64,000 nucleotides of DNA from Saprospiraceae bacterium. Lineage in GTDB: Bacteria; Bacteroidota; Bacteroidia; Chitinophagales; Saprospiraceae. The position numbers were made by a program, and so were the translations under genes. The stretch spans positions 144,777-208,776 of the forward strand of contig JADKGI010000010.1 in NCBI GenBank assembly GCA_016722285.1, read 5' to 3'. How positions within the stretch are numbered: position 1 is the stretch's first letter; the number at the start of each line of letters is the position of its first letter. The notes beneath the pieces were generated by a model. It saw only the letters and a list, made by a program, of their open reading frames with translations. It had not been told where the DNA came from and searched no databases. Shown here piece by piece: positions 49,216-58,848 of the stretch.

Positions 49216-49878
49216 ATGTATTATTTTCTTGACGAACAAATATCTTTTCCACATCCTGAATCAGTAAAACCTTCAGGAATCCTGGCTATATCGGGTGATT
49301 TAAAATTGGAAAGACTCTTGCTCGCCTATCATTACGGCATTTTCCCCTGGTATAATGATAGTGAGCCTATCATATGGTGGTGTCCAAAACCCAGATTTGT
49401 CATTTATCCCGATACAGTAAAAGTGGCTAAAAGCATGAGGACATTTTTCAATAACAACAAATATCAGGTCACGTACAATAAACATTTTACCGACATCATC
49501 AGGTATTGCCAATATAGTCCCAGAAGTGGACAGGATGGAACCTGGATAAATGAAGACATTGTACAAGCTTACACTTTGCTTCATACTTTGGGATATGCTA
49601 CTTCAGTAGAAGTGTGGGATGGTGATGAATTGGTTGGAGGTTTATATGGTGTAAGTTTAGGAAAGGTATTTTACGGAGAATCAATGTTTAGTTTAAAAAG
49701 CAATGCATCCAGATTTGGATTTATAACACTGGCAAAAAGGCTGGAAAGTGAAGGATTCTACATTATTGATTGTCAACAACCAAATGCATATCTTCAAAGC
49801 TTGGGTGGTGTCTTCATATCTGGGGAAGAATTTCAAAATGTTTTGAAAAAAAACCGCCTGGAATGGTTGCGCAGATAG
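49216..49878 (+). CDS. aat: Leucyl/phenylalanyl-tRNA-protein transferase
   Basis: 220 aa, family length. ILAISGDLKLERLLLAYHYGIFPWYND at the N-terminus, then PIIWWCPKPRFVIYPD, the GQDGTWINEDIVQAY motif, and VGGLYGVSLGKVFYGESMFS, all diagnostic for Aat. It adds Leu or Phe from tRNA to proteins beginning with Lys or Arg, marking them for ClpS-ClpAP. Located next to clpS. Confidence 0.95.
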   Translation: MYYFLDEQISFPHPESVKPSGILAISGDLKLERLLLAYHYGIFPWYNDSEPIIWWCPKPRFVIYPDTVKVAKSMRTFFNNNKYQVTYNKHFTDIIRYCQYSPRSGQDGTWINEDIVQAYTLLHTLGYATSVEVWDGDELVGGLYGVSLGKVFYGESMFSLKSNASRFGFITLAKRLESEGFYIIDCQQPNAYLQSLGGVFISGEEFQNVLKKNRLEWLRR

Positions 49879-50046
49879 TTAATTAAAATTGATTTGATAG
49901 TCATCACTTTTTTACCAGAGTGCCGGAATCCAAATCCGATTCGATAAATTCATTACCTAATATGTATCGGAGGGCTTACAGGTTAAATAATAAAAAGGGC
50001 CAATTACTTTATTTCATAAATACATGAATGAGTCTTAATAACTATA

Positions 50047-50520
50047 TTATTGAACTATTCTGTCAGCGCAATAAGAAGAAGCAAAAGCTTCCGGTTTTGC
50101 CTTAAAAACAAATCCCATACCTAGAATGTAACCCATAGCATCTTTTAAAGCTACGTTAGATTTAAATCCTGGATCCGTGTTGATATCAGCATGCACTTCG
50201 AGCTCAACATGGAATTTATCTAACAAAGAACACAAACTGTAAGCCAGTTGGACGGATTTGGAAACCTCAAGTATCATTCGCTCTTTTAACGAATAATTTG
50301 TGTTGGTTTTTTCTTTACTATAAAAAAGAAACCCGCCTTTTTTTTCGCGCAAGAAAACAATCACGGTAGCAAATTCTGTCATTTTGCCTTTTACCTGTGA
50401 GTCTGAGCCAATACAGATTTTAAGCCTGTTTCCCAATGATAATTCATGAGTAATAGTTGATTCTACCATTACTTCGATAGGAAAATCAATCATCTGACCG
50501 CTAAATCTTCTCCATTCCAT
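50047..50520 (-). CDS. RNase H-like YkuK-family protein (DUF458)
   Basis: 157 aa. Features include RLKICIGSDSQVKG (the Asp of the RNase H-like site), TEFATVIVFLREKKGGFLF, EVHADINTDPGFKSN and VALKDAMGYILGMGFVFKAKPEAFASSYCAD. All fit the YkuK family; the fold suggests nuclease activity but none has been shown to my knowledge. The box CAAATTTA (50532-50539; TAAATTTG on minus) is a candidate -7 element 12 bp upstream. Confidence 0.85.
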   Translation of the reverse strand: MEWRRFSGQMIDFPIEVMVESTITHELSLGNRLKICIGSDSQVKGKMTEFATVIVFLREKKGGFLFYSKEKTNTNYSLKERMILEVSKSVQLAYSLCSLLDKFHVELEVHADINTDPGFKSNVALKDAMGYILGMGFVFKAKPEAFASSYCADRIVQ

Positions 50521-50619
50521 AATTTAAATTGCAAATTTAATGCAATATACAATATTTTATTCCATACCCCTGTAACAGTCAGCCAAGTATATATCAATAT
50601 TATTATAAATTAGAAATCT

Positions 50620-51426
50620 TTACATTTGAAAGAGTAACCATGGCAACATCATCATACCATCCACTAATAATAAATAGTACCATGATGGTCGGTAAGCTGT
50701 GGAAAAAATAATCAGAAAAAAAGAGAAAATGTAACCAATACAAAATGTTATGAAAACTGGAAATTCAATTAAAAATATCCAGGCCCCATATCCTTCAATT
50801 ATGATGGAAAATATTAAAAGTAATATGGCAATCACTTTCGATTGCTTGATACCAAATCTGGATGGAATCGTTTCTGCATGTGCTCCTGTATCTTCTATTA
50901 CGTCGCCAATGTCAAATAAAATGGCTAAAGACATCACAAATGAAACTCTCCCCAGAGTCAAAAGCAGCGATTCACTAAGATTATATCCAGATTGCAAATA
51001 CGGAATTAGGGCTGTAAGTATCCCAAAAACCAAACCTATCAACAGGGGTTTTAGTAAAAAATGATCTCTACCAGATTTATTCCATAATATATTTGGTCTG
51101 AAATAAAATATGCAAAAAATAATGGCAGTTGCAAAAAACAATATTTGATAGAAATCTTGTGACATTAATAACAAACCGACTAAACTACTCGCCAATATCA
51201 AGAAAGTAAAAAGAATATTTGTTCTGACAAATTTTAGTATTTCATCATTTTTAAATTTCAGTACATCATGAAAATTATACACCAAAAATGTAGCCAGGGA
51301 AACCCAAATGGAGAATTTCCAATCCGTTTTATTCCCGGCACAGGTATAAGTTATAGCTGTCAGAAAACATATACTTAAGGCTAAGTGGTAAAAATGGTGC
51401 AGATAATTGAAAAAAAATCGACTCAT
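50620..51426 (-). CDS. UbiA-prenyltransferase-like membrane protein
   Basis: 268 aa with eight to nine membrane helices. The two Asp-containing positions of UbiA enzymes are recognisable in altered form: VYNFHDVLKFKND (first) and ILFDIGDVIEDTGAHAETIPSRFG (second, with DxxDxxxD-like order). This suggests either a divergent prenyltransferase for quinones or lipids or a relative without that activity. pspC follows upstream by 13 bp on the same strand. Confidence 0.65.
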   Translation of the reverse strand: MSRFFFNYLHHFYHLALSICFLTAITYTCAGNKTDWKFSIWVSLATFLVYNFHDVLKFKNDEILKFVRTNILFTFLILASSLVGLLLMSQDFYQILFFATAIIFCIFYFRPNILWNKSGRDHFLLKPLLIGLVFGILTALIPYLQSGYNLSESLLLTLGRVSFVMSLAILFDIGDVIEDTGAHAETIPSRFGIKQSKVIAILLLIFSIIIEGYGAWIFLIEFPVFITFCIGYIFSFFLIIFSTAYRPSWYYLLLVDGMMMLPWLLFQM

Positions 51427-51439
51427 ATTGATATTTTAA

Positions 51440-51661
51440 TCAATTTACATCTATTCCACCTCTCAAATATTTTTTTATATTAATCCAAAATGCTGCTGCA
51501 AGGTAAAATATGACCGGAGAACCAAAACTAACAAAACTGGTATAGATAAAATACATCCTTACTTTAGATTCGTTTAGTCCCCATTTCTGAGCAAGATAAC
51601 GGCAAACGCCAAAACTGTACTTCTCAACAATTGTTTGAATACTATTTTGAATTAAAGACAT
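51440..51661 (-). CDS. PspC-domain membrane protein
   Basis: 73 aa. GVCRYLAQKWGLNESKVRMYFIYTSFV is the usual PspC start (GVcgGLA-like), and one membrane helix follows (FGSPVIFYLAAAFWI). Small PspC proteins in Bacteroidota are thought to respond to envelope stress. A minus-strand -7 box TATCTTTG lies at 51691-51698. Confidence 0.8.
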   Translation of the reverse strand: MSLIQNSIQTIVEKYSFGVCRYLAQKWGLNESKVRMYFIYTSFVSFGSPVIFYLAAAFWINIKKYLRGGIDVN

Positions 51662-51728
51662 TTCCAGTGTATTTAGATCGATAACATGTACAAAGATAAA
51701 TTGTTTTTTGTTTAAATTTAACTTTTAA

Positions 51729-51758
51729 TTTGAATCTTATATATTAGTATTATCTTTG
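51729..51758 (+). promoter_or_regulatory. tatA promoter, TTTG-N18-TATCTTTG
   Basis: TTTG 51729-51732, 18 bp, TATCTTTG 51751-51758, 21 bp upstream of the tatA ATG. Very close to the consensus. Confidence 0.75.
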
Positions 51759-51779
51759 TAGCCTAAAATAAAAAATAAT

Positions 51780-51983
51780 ATGTTCAACCTTGTATTTGGC
51801 TTGGGTGGTCAGGAATTGATGGTGATTAGTCTTATCATTCTGGTGTTTTTTGGTGGTAAAAAAATTCCTGAACTTATGCGTGGTCTTGGAAGCGGAATTC
51901 GTGAATTCAATAATGCAAAAAACAATATTGAAGCCGAAGTAAAAGAAAATATGAAAGAATTAGATTCTAAAAAGGAAGACTGA
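51780..51983 (+). CDS. tatA: Twin-arginine translocase subunit TatA/E
   Basis: 67 aa. One membrane helix (LMVISLIILVFFGGKKIPEL), the FGGKKIPELMRGLGSGIREF hinge and amphipathic helix, and a charged tail. It forms the transport pore for folded proteins with TatC, which is not in the window. A single-gene transcript is likely, judging from the good promoter just upstream and the long gap after. Confidence 0.93.
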   Translation: MFNLVFGLGGQELMVISLIILVFFGGKKIPELMRGLGSGIREFNNAKNNIEAEVKENMKELDSKKED

Positions 51984-52387
51984 TTTTAGAATCTTTTTCA
52001 CAAACGTTTTATGTCATATTTGTACCTATCTTGAAATGGGTGGGTTGTTTTATATTTAATTGAAAGGTATTTTCTTTTCTAAATATAAAGGCTGCAATAA
52101 GCCTGATTTACAGGTCATTCAATTCTTGTCCACTTAAGTTGAAGTAATTTCCATTGCCTTTCAAATAGTTGTATTTCATTCCTCCTGATATTTTTCTTTT
52201 AAAGAAAGAAATATGTATCTCGCCATGTTCAATTCAAATATTTCATTGCCCTTCGGTTCTCAATTCGAATAAATAATGAATTGATTAAAATCTCACTTTA
52301 AAATTATACAAAAAGTCCCCTACTTTTTATGACATTTGTCATTTTTGAAGTTAATTCCGCATCTATTGTTGAAACAGACCCATTAGT
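51984..52387. other. Intergenic 404 bp with a possible 23-codon ORF
   Basis: No standard gene. On the minus strand 52179-52108 encodes a possible 23-aa peptide (MKYNYLKGNGNYFNLSG then QELNDL) with AGGAGG directly upstream. The gap of one base between AGGAGG and ATG is too short for normal initiation, so support is weak. Confidence 0.35.
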
Positions 52388-53293
52388 ATGATAGCCAAGG
52401 CTTTAATTATTATAAATAATAGAAAAAAATTACCTGAAATCTTTAATCATTTAATAAAAGATCTTCTAAATCATTTTGGGGAGGATAATTGCACAATTGC
52501 GCCAACAGAATATTATAAACACTCGATAGAATTGGCAAGAATGAGTGCCTCAAAAAATATTGATATTATTTTTGCTATCGGAGGAGATGGTACTTTCAAT
52601 GAGGTCATAAACGGAATTCTGGATACAGGAAAAACAAATATCAAGTTATGTTTGATTCCAAATGGAACCGGCAATGATTTTTGCCGGGCAGAGAATATAA
52701 AATATACCCCGAACTGTATCATTCCGGCGCTCAAAAGATCTGAATTTGCAAATTGCGATGTTGGTCTGGCAACTCAATCTGACAAAAAAAGATATTTTCT
52801 CAATATTTTGGACATAGGATTCGGTGGTTGTGCAACCCTTCTTCTTGACAGACAACGGAAACTGGGCATTAAGGGGAATCTCTCTTACTCCATTGCCATT
52901 CTGCGAACATTTTTTTATTTTAAAAAACCAATTGTAACCATAACGACCGAAGGTATCGAGAGATATGCTGGCAAATTGATGATGCTCGCAGCTTGTAATG
53001 GCAGTACATTTGCAAATGGACTCATTATTTTTCCCGGAGCAAAACCCAATGATGAAAAGTTAGGCTTTGCTTTGTTGGGAGATGTTACATTGTGGGATTA
53101 TCTTAGAAATATTGGAAACCTTAAAAAAGGGGTTAGAATTAAACATAAAAATATTACGTACTTCGAGGGGTCGTCTATCAGTATTAAGATTAACGATGGA
53201 TTAGCACCTATAGAAACAGATGGTGAGGTGTTTGGCTTTGGAGATTGTGATGTCAGTATTATTCCAAATGCTATAAGTATATTAAAGTACTGA
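52388..53293 (+). CDS. Diacylglycerol/sphingosine-kinase-family lipid kinase (YegS/DgkB-like)
   Basis: 301 aa. Nucleotide-binding AIGGDGTFNEVINGIL, then LIPNGTGNDFCRA, LDIGFGG and the C-terminal ETDGEVFG with the acidic catalytic region. The family phosphorylates diacylglycerol or related lipids for phospholipid recycling; the substrate is not certain. Converges with the unknown helical gene, with 7 bp between stops. Confidence 0.88.
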   Translation: MIAKALIIINNRKKLPEIFNHLIKDLLNHFGEDNCTIAPTEYYKHSIELARMSASKNIDIIFAIGGDGTFNEVINGILDTGKTNIKLCLIPNGTGNDFCRAENIKYTPNCIIPALKRSEFANCDVGLATQSDKKRYFLNILDIGFGGCATLLLDRQRKLGIKGNLSYSIAILRTFFYFKKPIVTITTEGIERYAGKLMMLAACNGSTFANGLIIFPGAKPNDEKLGFALLGDVTLWDYLRNIGNLKKGVRIKHKNITYFEGSSISIKINDGLAPIETDGEVFGFGDCDVSIIPNAISILKY

Positions 53294-53300
53294 AGTAAAC

Positions 53301-54378
53301 CTATTTATTTCTTTCTAATACTTCCAATATAACTTCCCATAAGTAGTCGTATGGAATTATTTCAACCTGAGTACTCTTTTCGTCTGTGTTAAGATGAGAT
53401 TTTTTCAACTTTTTGCTTAGTTCCATCGTATAGGTCCTGGTTCTAATCGGATTAAAACTTGCATTTGACATTAATATTAGCATTTTGATAAAACAATTTG
53501 ACCTGAATGTTTCATCGTTTCTGAGATATCGGTATGAGTACTGAGTCAAAGCATCTATTCTGTCTATTATTTTATCATATTTCCGATCTGACAGCAAAAA
53601 CAATATTTGCAAAACCAATATAGTAATATTTTGCCCTGATTCTCTTTTGCAATGTCAAGAGCCTTTTTATAATCTCCTCTGGATTGATAATAAAAAAAAG
53701 TCAAATCATTTGTAAAAATAATAATGGTATTAGTTTTATATTTTGCCTTTAAAATTTGCATCTTATCAATCATTTTTGCTATACCTTCAATTTGTGCTTT
53801 ATTAAAACCACCTTTATTGTGCACATACATATTGGATACGAGTACGTTACACTCTCTGACATAGTTTTCAGCCAATAAAATTTCTGCCATTTCTGCATTT
53901 TTTTGGAGGTAATAATGCATTTTCCTTTCATTGACTTCTACAAAACCATAATGATTTGCCAAAACGTGGCCTGCATAAAGAGTTTGGCTTATAAAATTAA
54001 ATTTATAAGCTATCCGGAAACTTTTTTCAAATAAGTATATTGCCTCTTTTCTAAAAAAATTTTTAATAACAAGGAAGCCGTAAATTGTATTTTATCCAGA
54101 ACTATGGTTGCGCTATTCCTGCTTTTCAAATTCTCCTCTTCTGAAGATAAACCGAAAACATCATTCATCAACCGCTCTTCCATTCGATACTTTAGGGACA
54201 TGTAGGTCCTGGTCAGTTTACTTTTCCCGTATATCAAATTGCATAATGTAATGTCGTCTATATTTTCAATTGAATTGAGTAACGACTCAAATTCATCCAG
54301 TCTATTACTGAAAATATGGTCCTTCCTGTTTTTCTTAAGAATGTTTTTTAATTTATTAAGCGCAATAATCAAGTCCAT
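53301..54378 (-). pseudogene. Unknown helical protein, two frameshifts
   Basis: Three frames give one 359-aa protein when one base is added at the T6 run 54022-54027 and one near 53638-53643 (joins YLKKSFRIAYKFNFISQTL and DIAKEKSGQNITILVLQIL). The protein is almost wholly helical with paired helices resembling degenerate TPR-type repeats (RKMHYYLQKNAEMAEILLAE, DYKKALDIAKE, RKYDKIIDRIDALTQYSYRY). No signal peptide, membrane helix, zinc site or HTH is clear. I do not recognise the family. It is transcribed away from an AT-rich region with palindromes and faces a micro-ORF unit across it. Confidence 0.6.
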
Positions 54379-54776
54379 ACATCAAAATTTAAGTAACAAT
54401 AAAAATTATAACAAATGTAAATATTATTTCATACAATATTGTACATACATTTGAAGAATATTGTATTTTCATAAGTAATTTATATTCTGTTATTTACATA
54501 ATTTCTTTATAAATATTCAAAGTATTTTGAATGAATATTTTTACAATATATTGTCAATGGATTATGTCTTAGGTATCGCTATTTTTGCACTTAATTTTAT
54601 TAAATGTTGAATTTATTGAAATTAAATTACAGAATTATTCAAATATAATTTAGTAATTATTGTTCAATATTTAAAATTGTTTTTTGCTATATAGTTGATT
54701 ATCAACTATATAAATAATATATTCGTCATAAAACAATGGTTTTACCATGAATATTAGTGAAGCAATGTGTTTATAA
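54379..54776. promoter_or_regulatory. AT-rich region with AATATTGT-type palindromes
   Basis: Almost pure A/T. TACAATATTGTA (54432-54443) and ACAATATATTGT (54543-54554) are perfect palindromes; AATATTGTA recurs at 54457-54465. The three boxes lie just upstream of the unknown minus gene and could be operators for a dimeric regulator. Extreme A/T may also produce such words by chance. Confidence 0.4.
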
Positions 54777-54803
54777 TTGTTTTCGTGGTCGGCACTATTT
54801 TTG
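54777..54803 (+). promoter_or_regulatory. Promoter of the micro-ORF/structured-RNA unit
   Basis: TTG 54777-54779, 16 bp, TATTTTTG 54796-54803. The -7 box matches TAnnTTTG exactly; the spacing is short. Transcription would begin near 54810. Confidence 0.5.
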
Positions 54804-54852
54804 TCTTATAATTTCAGATACTTATTTTTCAGGACCCTTAAACTAAATTAAA

Positions 54853-54918
54853 ATGGAAGCTTTACATTTATTATTAATTGTATTAGGAGTAATTACAGAT
54901 GATTTAGACGGATTTTAA
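54853..54918 (+). CDS. Possible 21-residue peptide gene
   Basis: ATG to TAA, 21 codons: a hydrophobic run (LHLLLIVLGVI) followed by an acidic end (TDDLDGF). All Leu codons are TTA. It lies 50 bp after the proposed promoter box and ahead of a hairpin and a terminator. Too short to prove coding; support comes only from its place within a complete promoter-to-terminator unit. Could be a leader or signalling peptide, or chance within a non-coding RNA. Confidence 0.35.
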   Translation: MEALHLLLIVLGVITDDLDGF

Positions 54919-54959
54919 GTCTAATATTAAAATATAATTTATTCTCAACAGCGGGTGCG

Positions 54960-55003
54960 TATGGGGGATAGATAGGAGCCGCCAGGTAACTTTCACCCCC
55001 ATA
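54960..55003 (+). ncRNA. Hairpin of a candidate small RNA
   Basis: TATGGGGG (54960-54967) pairs perfectly with CCCCCATA (54996-55003) around a GC-richer loop containing AGGAGCCGCCAGG. Such a stem is striking in this A/T background. It does not match riboswitch, SRP, tmRNA or RNase P cores that I know. Together with the upstream promoter and downstream terminator it suggests a transcript of about 290 nt. Confidence 0.4.
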
Positions 55004-55060
55004 TTTTAAGATAAAAGTATCTTGAATGTTCCCATAAATTTACTCATTTTTAGGTGCACG

Positions 55061-55104
55061 CGAGGGCTTTTCAATCAAATTTTATTTGGGAAGCCCTCGT
55101 TTAT
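55061..55104 (+). terminator. Terminator of the micro-ORF unit
   Basis: CGAGGGCTT (55061-55069) and AAGCCCTCG (55091-55099) pair perfectly; CAAAT/ATTTG extends pairing inside. Followed by TTTATTTT. Confidence 0.7.
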
Positions 55105-55273
55105 TTTAGACAATCATGTAGCCCCGAACTAAAATATTCCACATCATCAATATCATTTCATCCAAAATTATATTTTCAGTGAATGTCTAAAAAATCAGAA
55201 TTCTAAAGTTATCCACAATCCTGATTTTCAATAAATAATACAATAAAAACACCCAATCCGTTAAAGATTTTAT

Positions 55274-55281
55274 TACTTTTG
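55274..55281 (+). promoter_or_regulatory. uppS -7 box TACTTTTG
   Basis: TACTTTTG matches TAnnTTTG, 29 bp upstream of the uppS ATG. No clear -33 TTTG. Confidence 0.5.
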
Positions 55282-55310
55282 CAACTCTTTTTGAAGTTGT
55301 GTAATACTGA

Positions 55311-56063
55311 ATGTCATCCATTAAAGAAAATATCAATACCACTAAGCTACCATTGCATGTAGCCATTATTATGGATGGTAATGGCAGATGGGCTAAAACA
55401 CAAGGGAAACCAAGAGTTTTTGGGCACAAAAATGGGGTAGTTTCGGTGAGAGAAGTAACCGAAGCTGCTGCCGAACTTGGTATTAAATTTCTCACTTTAT
55501 ATGCTTTTTCTACAGAAAACTGGTCACGGCCAACTTTTGAAGTGAATGCCCTGATGTCCTTGCTGGTAGAAACCGTGAAAAATGAGGTCAATACATTGAT
55601 GAAAAATAATATTAAACTTCAGGCCATCGGTGATTTGACAAAATTACCCGATAAAACACGAAAGGCCTTGATAAATGGTATTGAAAAAACAAAATTAAAT
55701 GACCGGATGACACTGGTATTGGCTTTAAATTATTCATCAAGATGGGAAATTGTTGAAGCTGTAAAGAAAATTTCAATGGAGGTATCTTCTGGGAAATTAG
55801 AGCTGGAAAACATAGATCCAAATTTATTTTCTGACTACCTGACTACAAGAAACATACCTGATCCAGAACTGATGATCAGGACAAGTGGTGAGAGAAGAAT
55901 AAGTAATTACTTACTTTGGCAGGCAGCGTATGCAGAACTTTATTTTACCGAAGTATTATGGCCTGATTTCAGGAAGGAAGATTTTTTTAAAGCTATTTTT
56001 GACTTTCAGCAAAGGGAAAGAAGGTTTGGATTAATTAGTGAACAACTACAAGAAGTCCAATAA
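55311..56063 (+). CDS. uppS: Isoprenyl transferase (undecaprenyl diphosphate synthase)
   Basis: 250 aa. Catalytic Asp22 in IIMDGNGRWA, then the KNGVVSVREV region, LYAFSTENWSRP, NYSSRWEIV, and the C-terminal LMIRTSGERRISNYLLWQAAYAELYFTEVLWPDF. It condenses isopentenyl units to make the C55 lipid carrier for wall and surface glycans. In Bacteroidota uppS is commonly followed by bamA, as here (91 bp downstream). Confidence 0.95.
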   Translation: MSSIKENINTTKLPLHVAIIMDGNGRWAKTQGKPRVFGHKNGVVSVREVTEAAAELGIKFLTLYAFSTENWSRPTFEVNALMSLLVETVKNEVNTLMKNNIKLQAIGDLTKLPDKTRKALINGIEKTKLNDRMTLVLALNYSSRWEIVEAVKKISMEVSSGKLELENIDPNLFSDYLTTRNIPDPELMIRTSGERRISNYLLWQAAYAELYFTEVLWPDFRKEDFFKAIFDFQQRERRFGLISEQLQEVQ

Positions 56064-56154
56064 AATACATTAAGAAAATGTTAAATGAAAAATTATTCAC
56101 AGCAGTTTAAGTGAACTTGGCGTTTGAAACTGCGACACTTTGTAAGTACAAAAT

Positions 56155-58759
56155 ATGAAAATATATATTCAGTTAATTTTATTTGTTTTTACCATCATAA
56201 TCTCAGCAATCCAGGTAGTTACGGCTCAGGAAGAACCAAAAATTCTTGATTATGGTGAAAAAATGACCTATGAAATTGGGGGCATCGATATTGTAGGAGC
56301 AGAAAACAGAGATCGAAACGCCATTAAGTCTATTTCAGGCCTACGTGAAGGTGGAAAAGTACAAATACCCGGCCCAGCAGTAGGTGCTGCCATCAAAGCT
56401 TTACTCAAGCTAAGGCTTTTTGATGATGTCCAGATTTATATTGAAAAAATTGAAGATAAAGTTGTTTTTCTAAAAATGGTACTAGTCGAAAGACCTATAT
56501 TGTCCAGATGGTCTTATAAAGGAGTGAAATCCGGCTCGCATGATGACCTGAATGACCTTGTGAAAAATATAATAACTAAAGGTGGCATTGTAACTGATGA
56601 TCAAAAAGAACTGGCCAGAACGAAAATCAGAAAATATTTTGTGGAAAAAGGAAAACTGGATGCTGAAGTTCAGGTCAATGAAATAACTGAAGAAGGGAAA
56701 ACGGGTACGATAAGACTTGAATTTGTTATAGACCAGAAAGATAGAGTTAAAGTTGAAGATATTGTTTTTGAAGGTAATAAGTCTTTTTCAGATAGAAAAC
56801 TCAGGAAAAAACTAAGTAAAACAAAAAGAAAAGGTACATTATTTAAAAAAACAAAATTTGTTGAAAAAGATTTTCAAACAGACCTGAAGTCTCTGGCAAC
56901 TTTTTATCATAATGAAGGATATAAAAACATGACTGTGATAAGTGACTCTACTTACCGAAACAAAGATGGTAATGTCATGATTATAATTAAAATTGACGAA
57001 GGAAGAAGGCACTATTTCAGAAATATCCGATGGAAGGGGAATTCATTATATACGGATGAACAACTTTACACCGTTTTAGGTATATCCAAAGGAGATATTT
57101 ACAACCCTGAGATGCTGCAAAACAGGCTCAAATTTAGTCTTGACGGAAGAGATATTTCATCATTGTACCTGGATGATGGTTATCTTGCATTTGATATTAA
57201 TCCTACTGAAGTTTCGGTAGAAAATGATTCTGTGGACATAGAAATGAGAATATTTGAGGGCCCACAGTTTACCGTTGAAAATGTAGTCATAAGAGGAAAT
57301 GACAGGACAAATGAACACATAGTAAGAAGAGAGATCAGGACCAAGCCTGGACAAAAATTCAGCAGATCTGATATCATCAGATCACAAAGGGAAATAATCA
57401 GTCTGGGATATTTCAATCCTGAAAAAATGGATATTGCCACTCCTGTAAATCAGGCAAGAGGGACAGTTAACATTGAATATACTCTTGAAGAAAAACCATC
57501 TGACCAACTTGAGCTTTCTGCAGGGTATGGCGGATTCAGTGGTTTGATAGGTACTCTGGGTGTTGTTTTCAATAATTTTTCTATTGCCAATATCAGAGAC
57601 AGATCTACCTGGAGTCCACTACCGCAAGGTGATGGGCAGAAATTATCAGTTCGACTCCAATCGAATAGCAGATTTTTTAAATCATATAATTTTTCATTTA
57701 CTGAACCATGGTTGGGAGGAAAAAAGCCCCGGTCATTTACTATAGGAGCCGTTCAGACTGCATTTGACTACTCTTTATCAGGTCAGGGAAAACTAAAGAT
57801 CACCCGAGGATTTGTGGGTATTGGTTCGCAAATGAAATGGCCGGATGATTTTTTCTCTTCCAATACAACACTTAATATTGAACAAATCAATCTGGATAAT
57901 TTCAGTTCAGGTGGATTTTCGATATCAAAGGGATCATTTAATAATTTCAGTCTAAAACAGACATTTACCAGAAGCAGTGTCAGTGATCCATTATTTCCCA
58001 GACGTGGATCAAGGATTTCATTGACATTACAAGTTACCCCACCCTACTCATTATTCAGAAAGGCAAAATTCTTTGAGGTATCTAGTGAGCAGGAAAATGA
58101 AATCCGAAAAGAGCTGGCTTTTGAAAATGGACCGGCAAGACCTGTAACCGAAGCAGAAGTTGATGCAAAGAAAAATGAGCTCAAAGAAGCGAATAAATTT
58201 AAGTGGCTAGAATACCATAAATGGAAAATAGCGTCCGAATGGTATTACAATATATTTGATAAATTAGTCGTAGCCAGTATTGCCAAAATAGGCATTCTCG
58301 GAACATTTAATAATGATATCGGCGTGCCTCCATTTGAAAGATTTGAGCTTGGTGGAGACGGTATCAACAATCAAAATGCGGGGTTGCAGGGTAAAGAGAT
58401 AATAGCAATGAGAGGATATGAAACAAAAGACATAACGGGAAATGGATCAGCTACCAGCACCGGAGGCTTTCAGGGAGCGCCCATATATAATAAATTCACG
58501 CTTGAATTGAGATATCCCCTTTCACTTAATCCCAATTCCACTATATATATGACAAGCTGGATTCAAGGAGGCAACGCATATAAATCAGCCAAAGATTACA
58601 ATCCGTTTGATCTAAAAAGATCGGCCGGATTTGGAGCTAGGGTTTTCCTTCCCATGTTTGGATTACTTGGTTTTGACTATGGATGGGGATTTGATAAGAT
58701 TCGTAACAGATGGCAAATATGGAAGGTTTAATATTGTCCTGGGCTTCGAACCTGAATAG
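56155..58759 (+). CDS. bamA: Outer membrane assembly factor BamA (probable 1-nt error near 3' end)
   Basis: Signal peptide (residues 1-24), then five POTRA domains (for example EIGGIDIVGAENRDRNAI, VEDIVFEGNKSFSDRKLRKK, TVENVVIRGNDRTNEHIVRREI), then the Omp85 barrel (LSAGYGGFSGLIGTLG, LFPRRGSRISLTLQVTPP, TLELRYPLSL). The frame stops at 58731 after RWQIWKV. Removing one G at 58725-58726 continues as WKFNIVLGFEPE and ends at 58759 (867 aa), giving a proper last strand, so the stop at 58731 is probably a sequence error. It inserts outer-membrane barrels. Followed by ompH. Confidence 0.9.
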
Positions 58760-58848
58760 TCTTAAAATTTAGTTAATCTAATTTTAGCAGTAACTTTTAA
58801 AAATTAATACCAGTTTATATAACATTACTTTAAAACAACTTAATACAA

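Noticed and set aside
54379..54776. Replication origin
   Set aside because: Very A/T-rich, but no cluster of DnaA boxes (TTATCCACA-like) and no dnaA/dnaN nearby.
58739..58757. tRNA T-arm-like TTCGAA with flanking G/C near the bamA end
   Set aside because: The flanks do not form a 5-bp stem and no cloverleaf can be drawn; the bases are better explained as the last codons of bamA.
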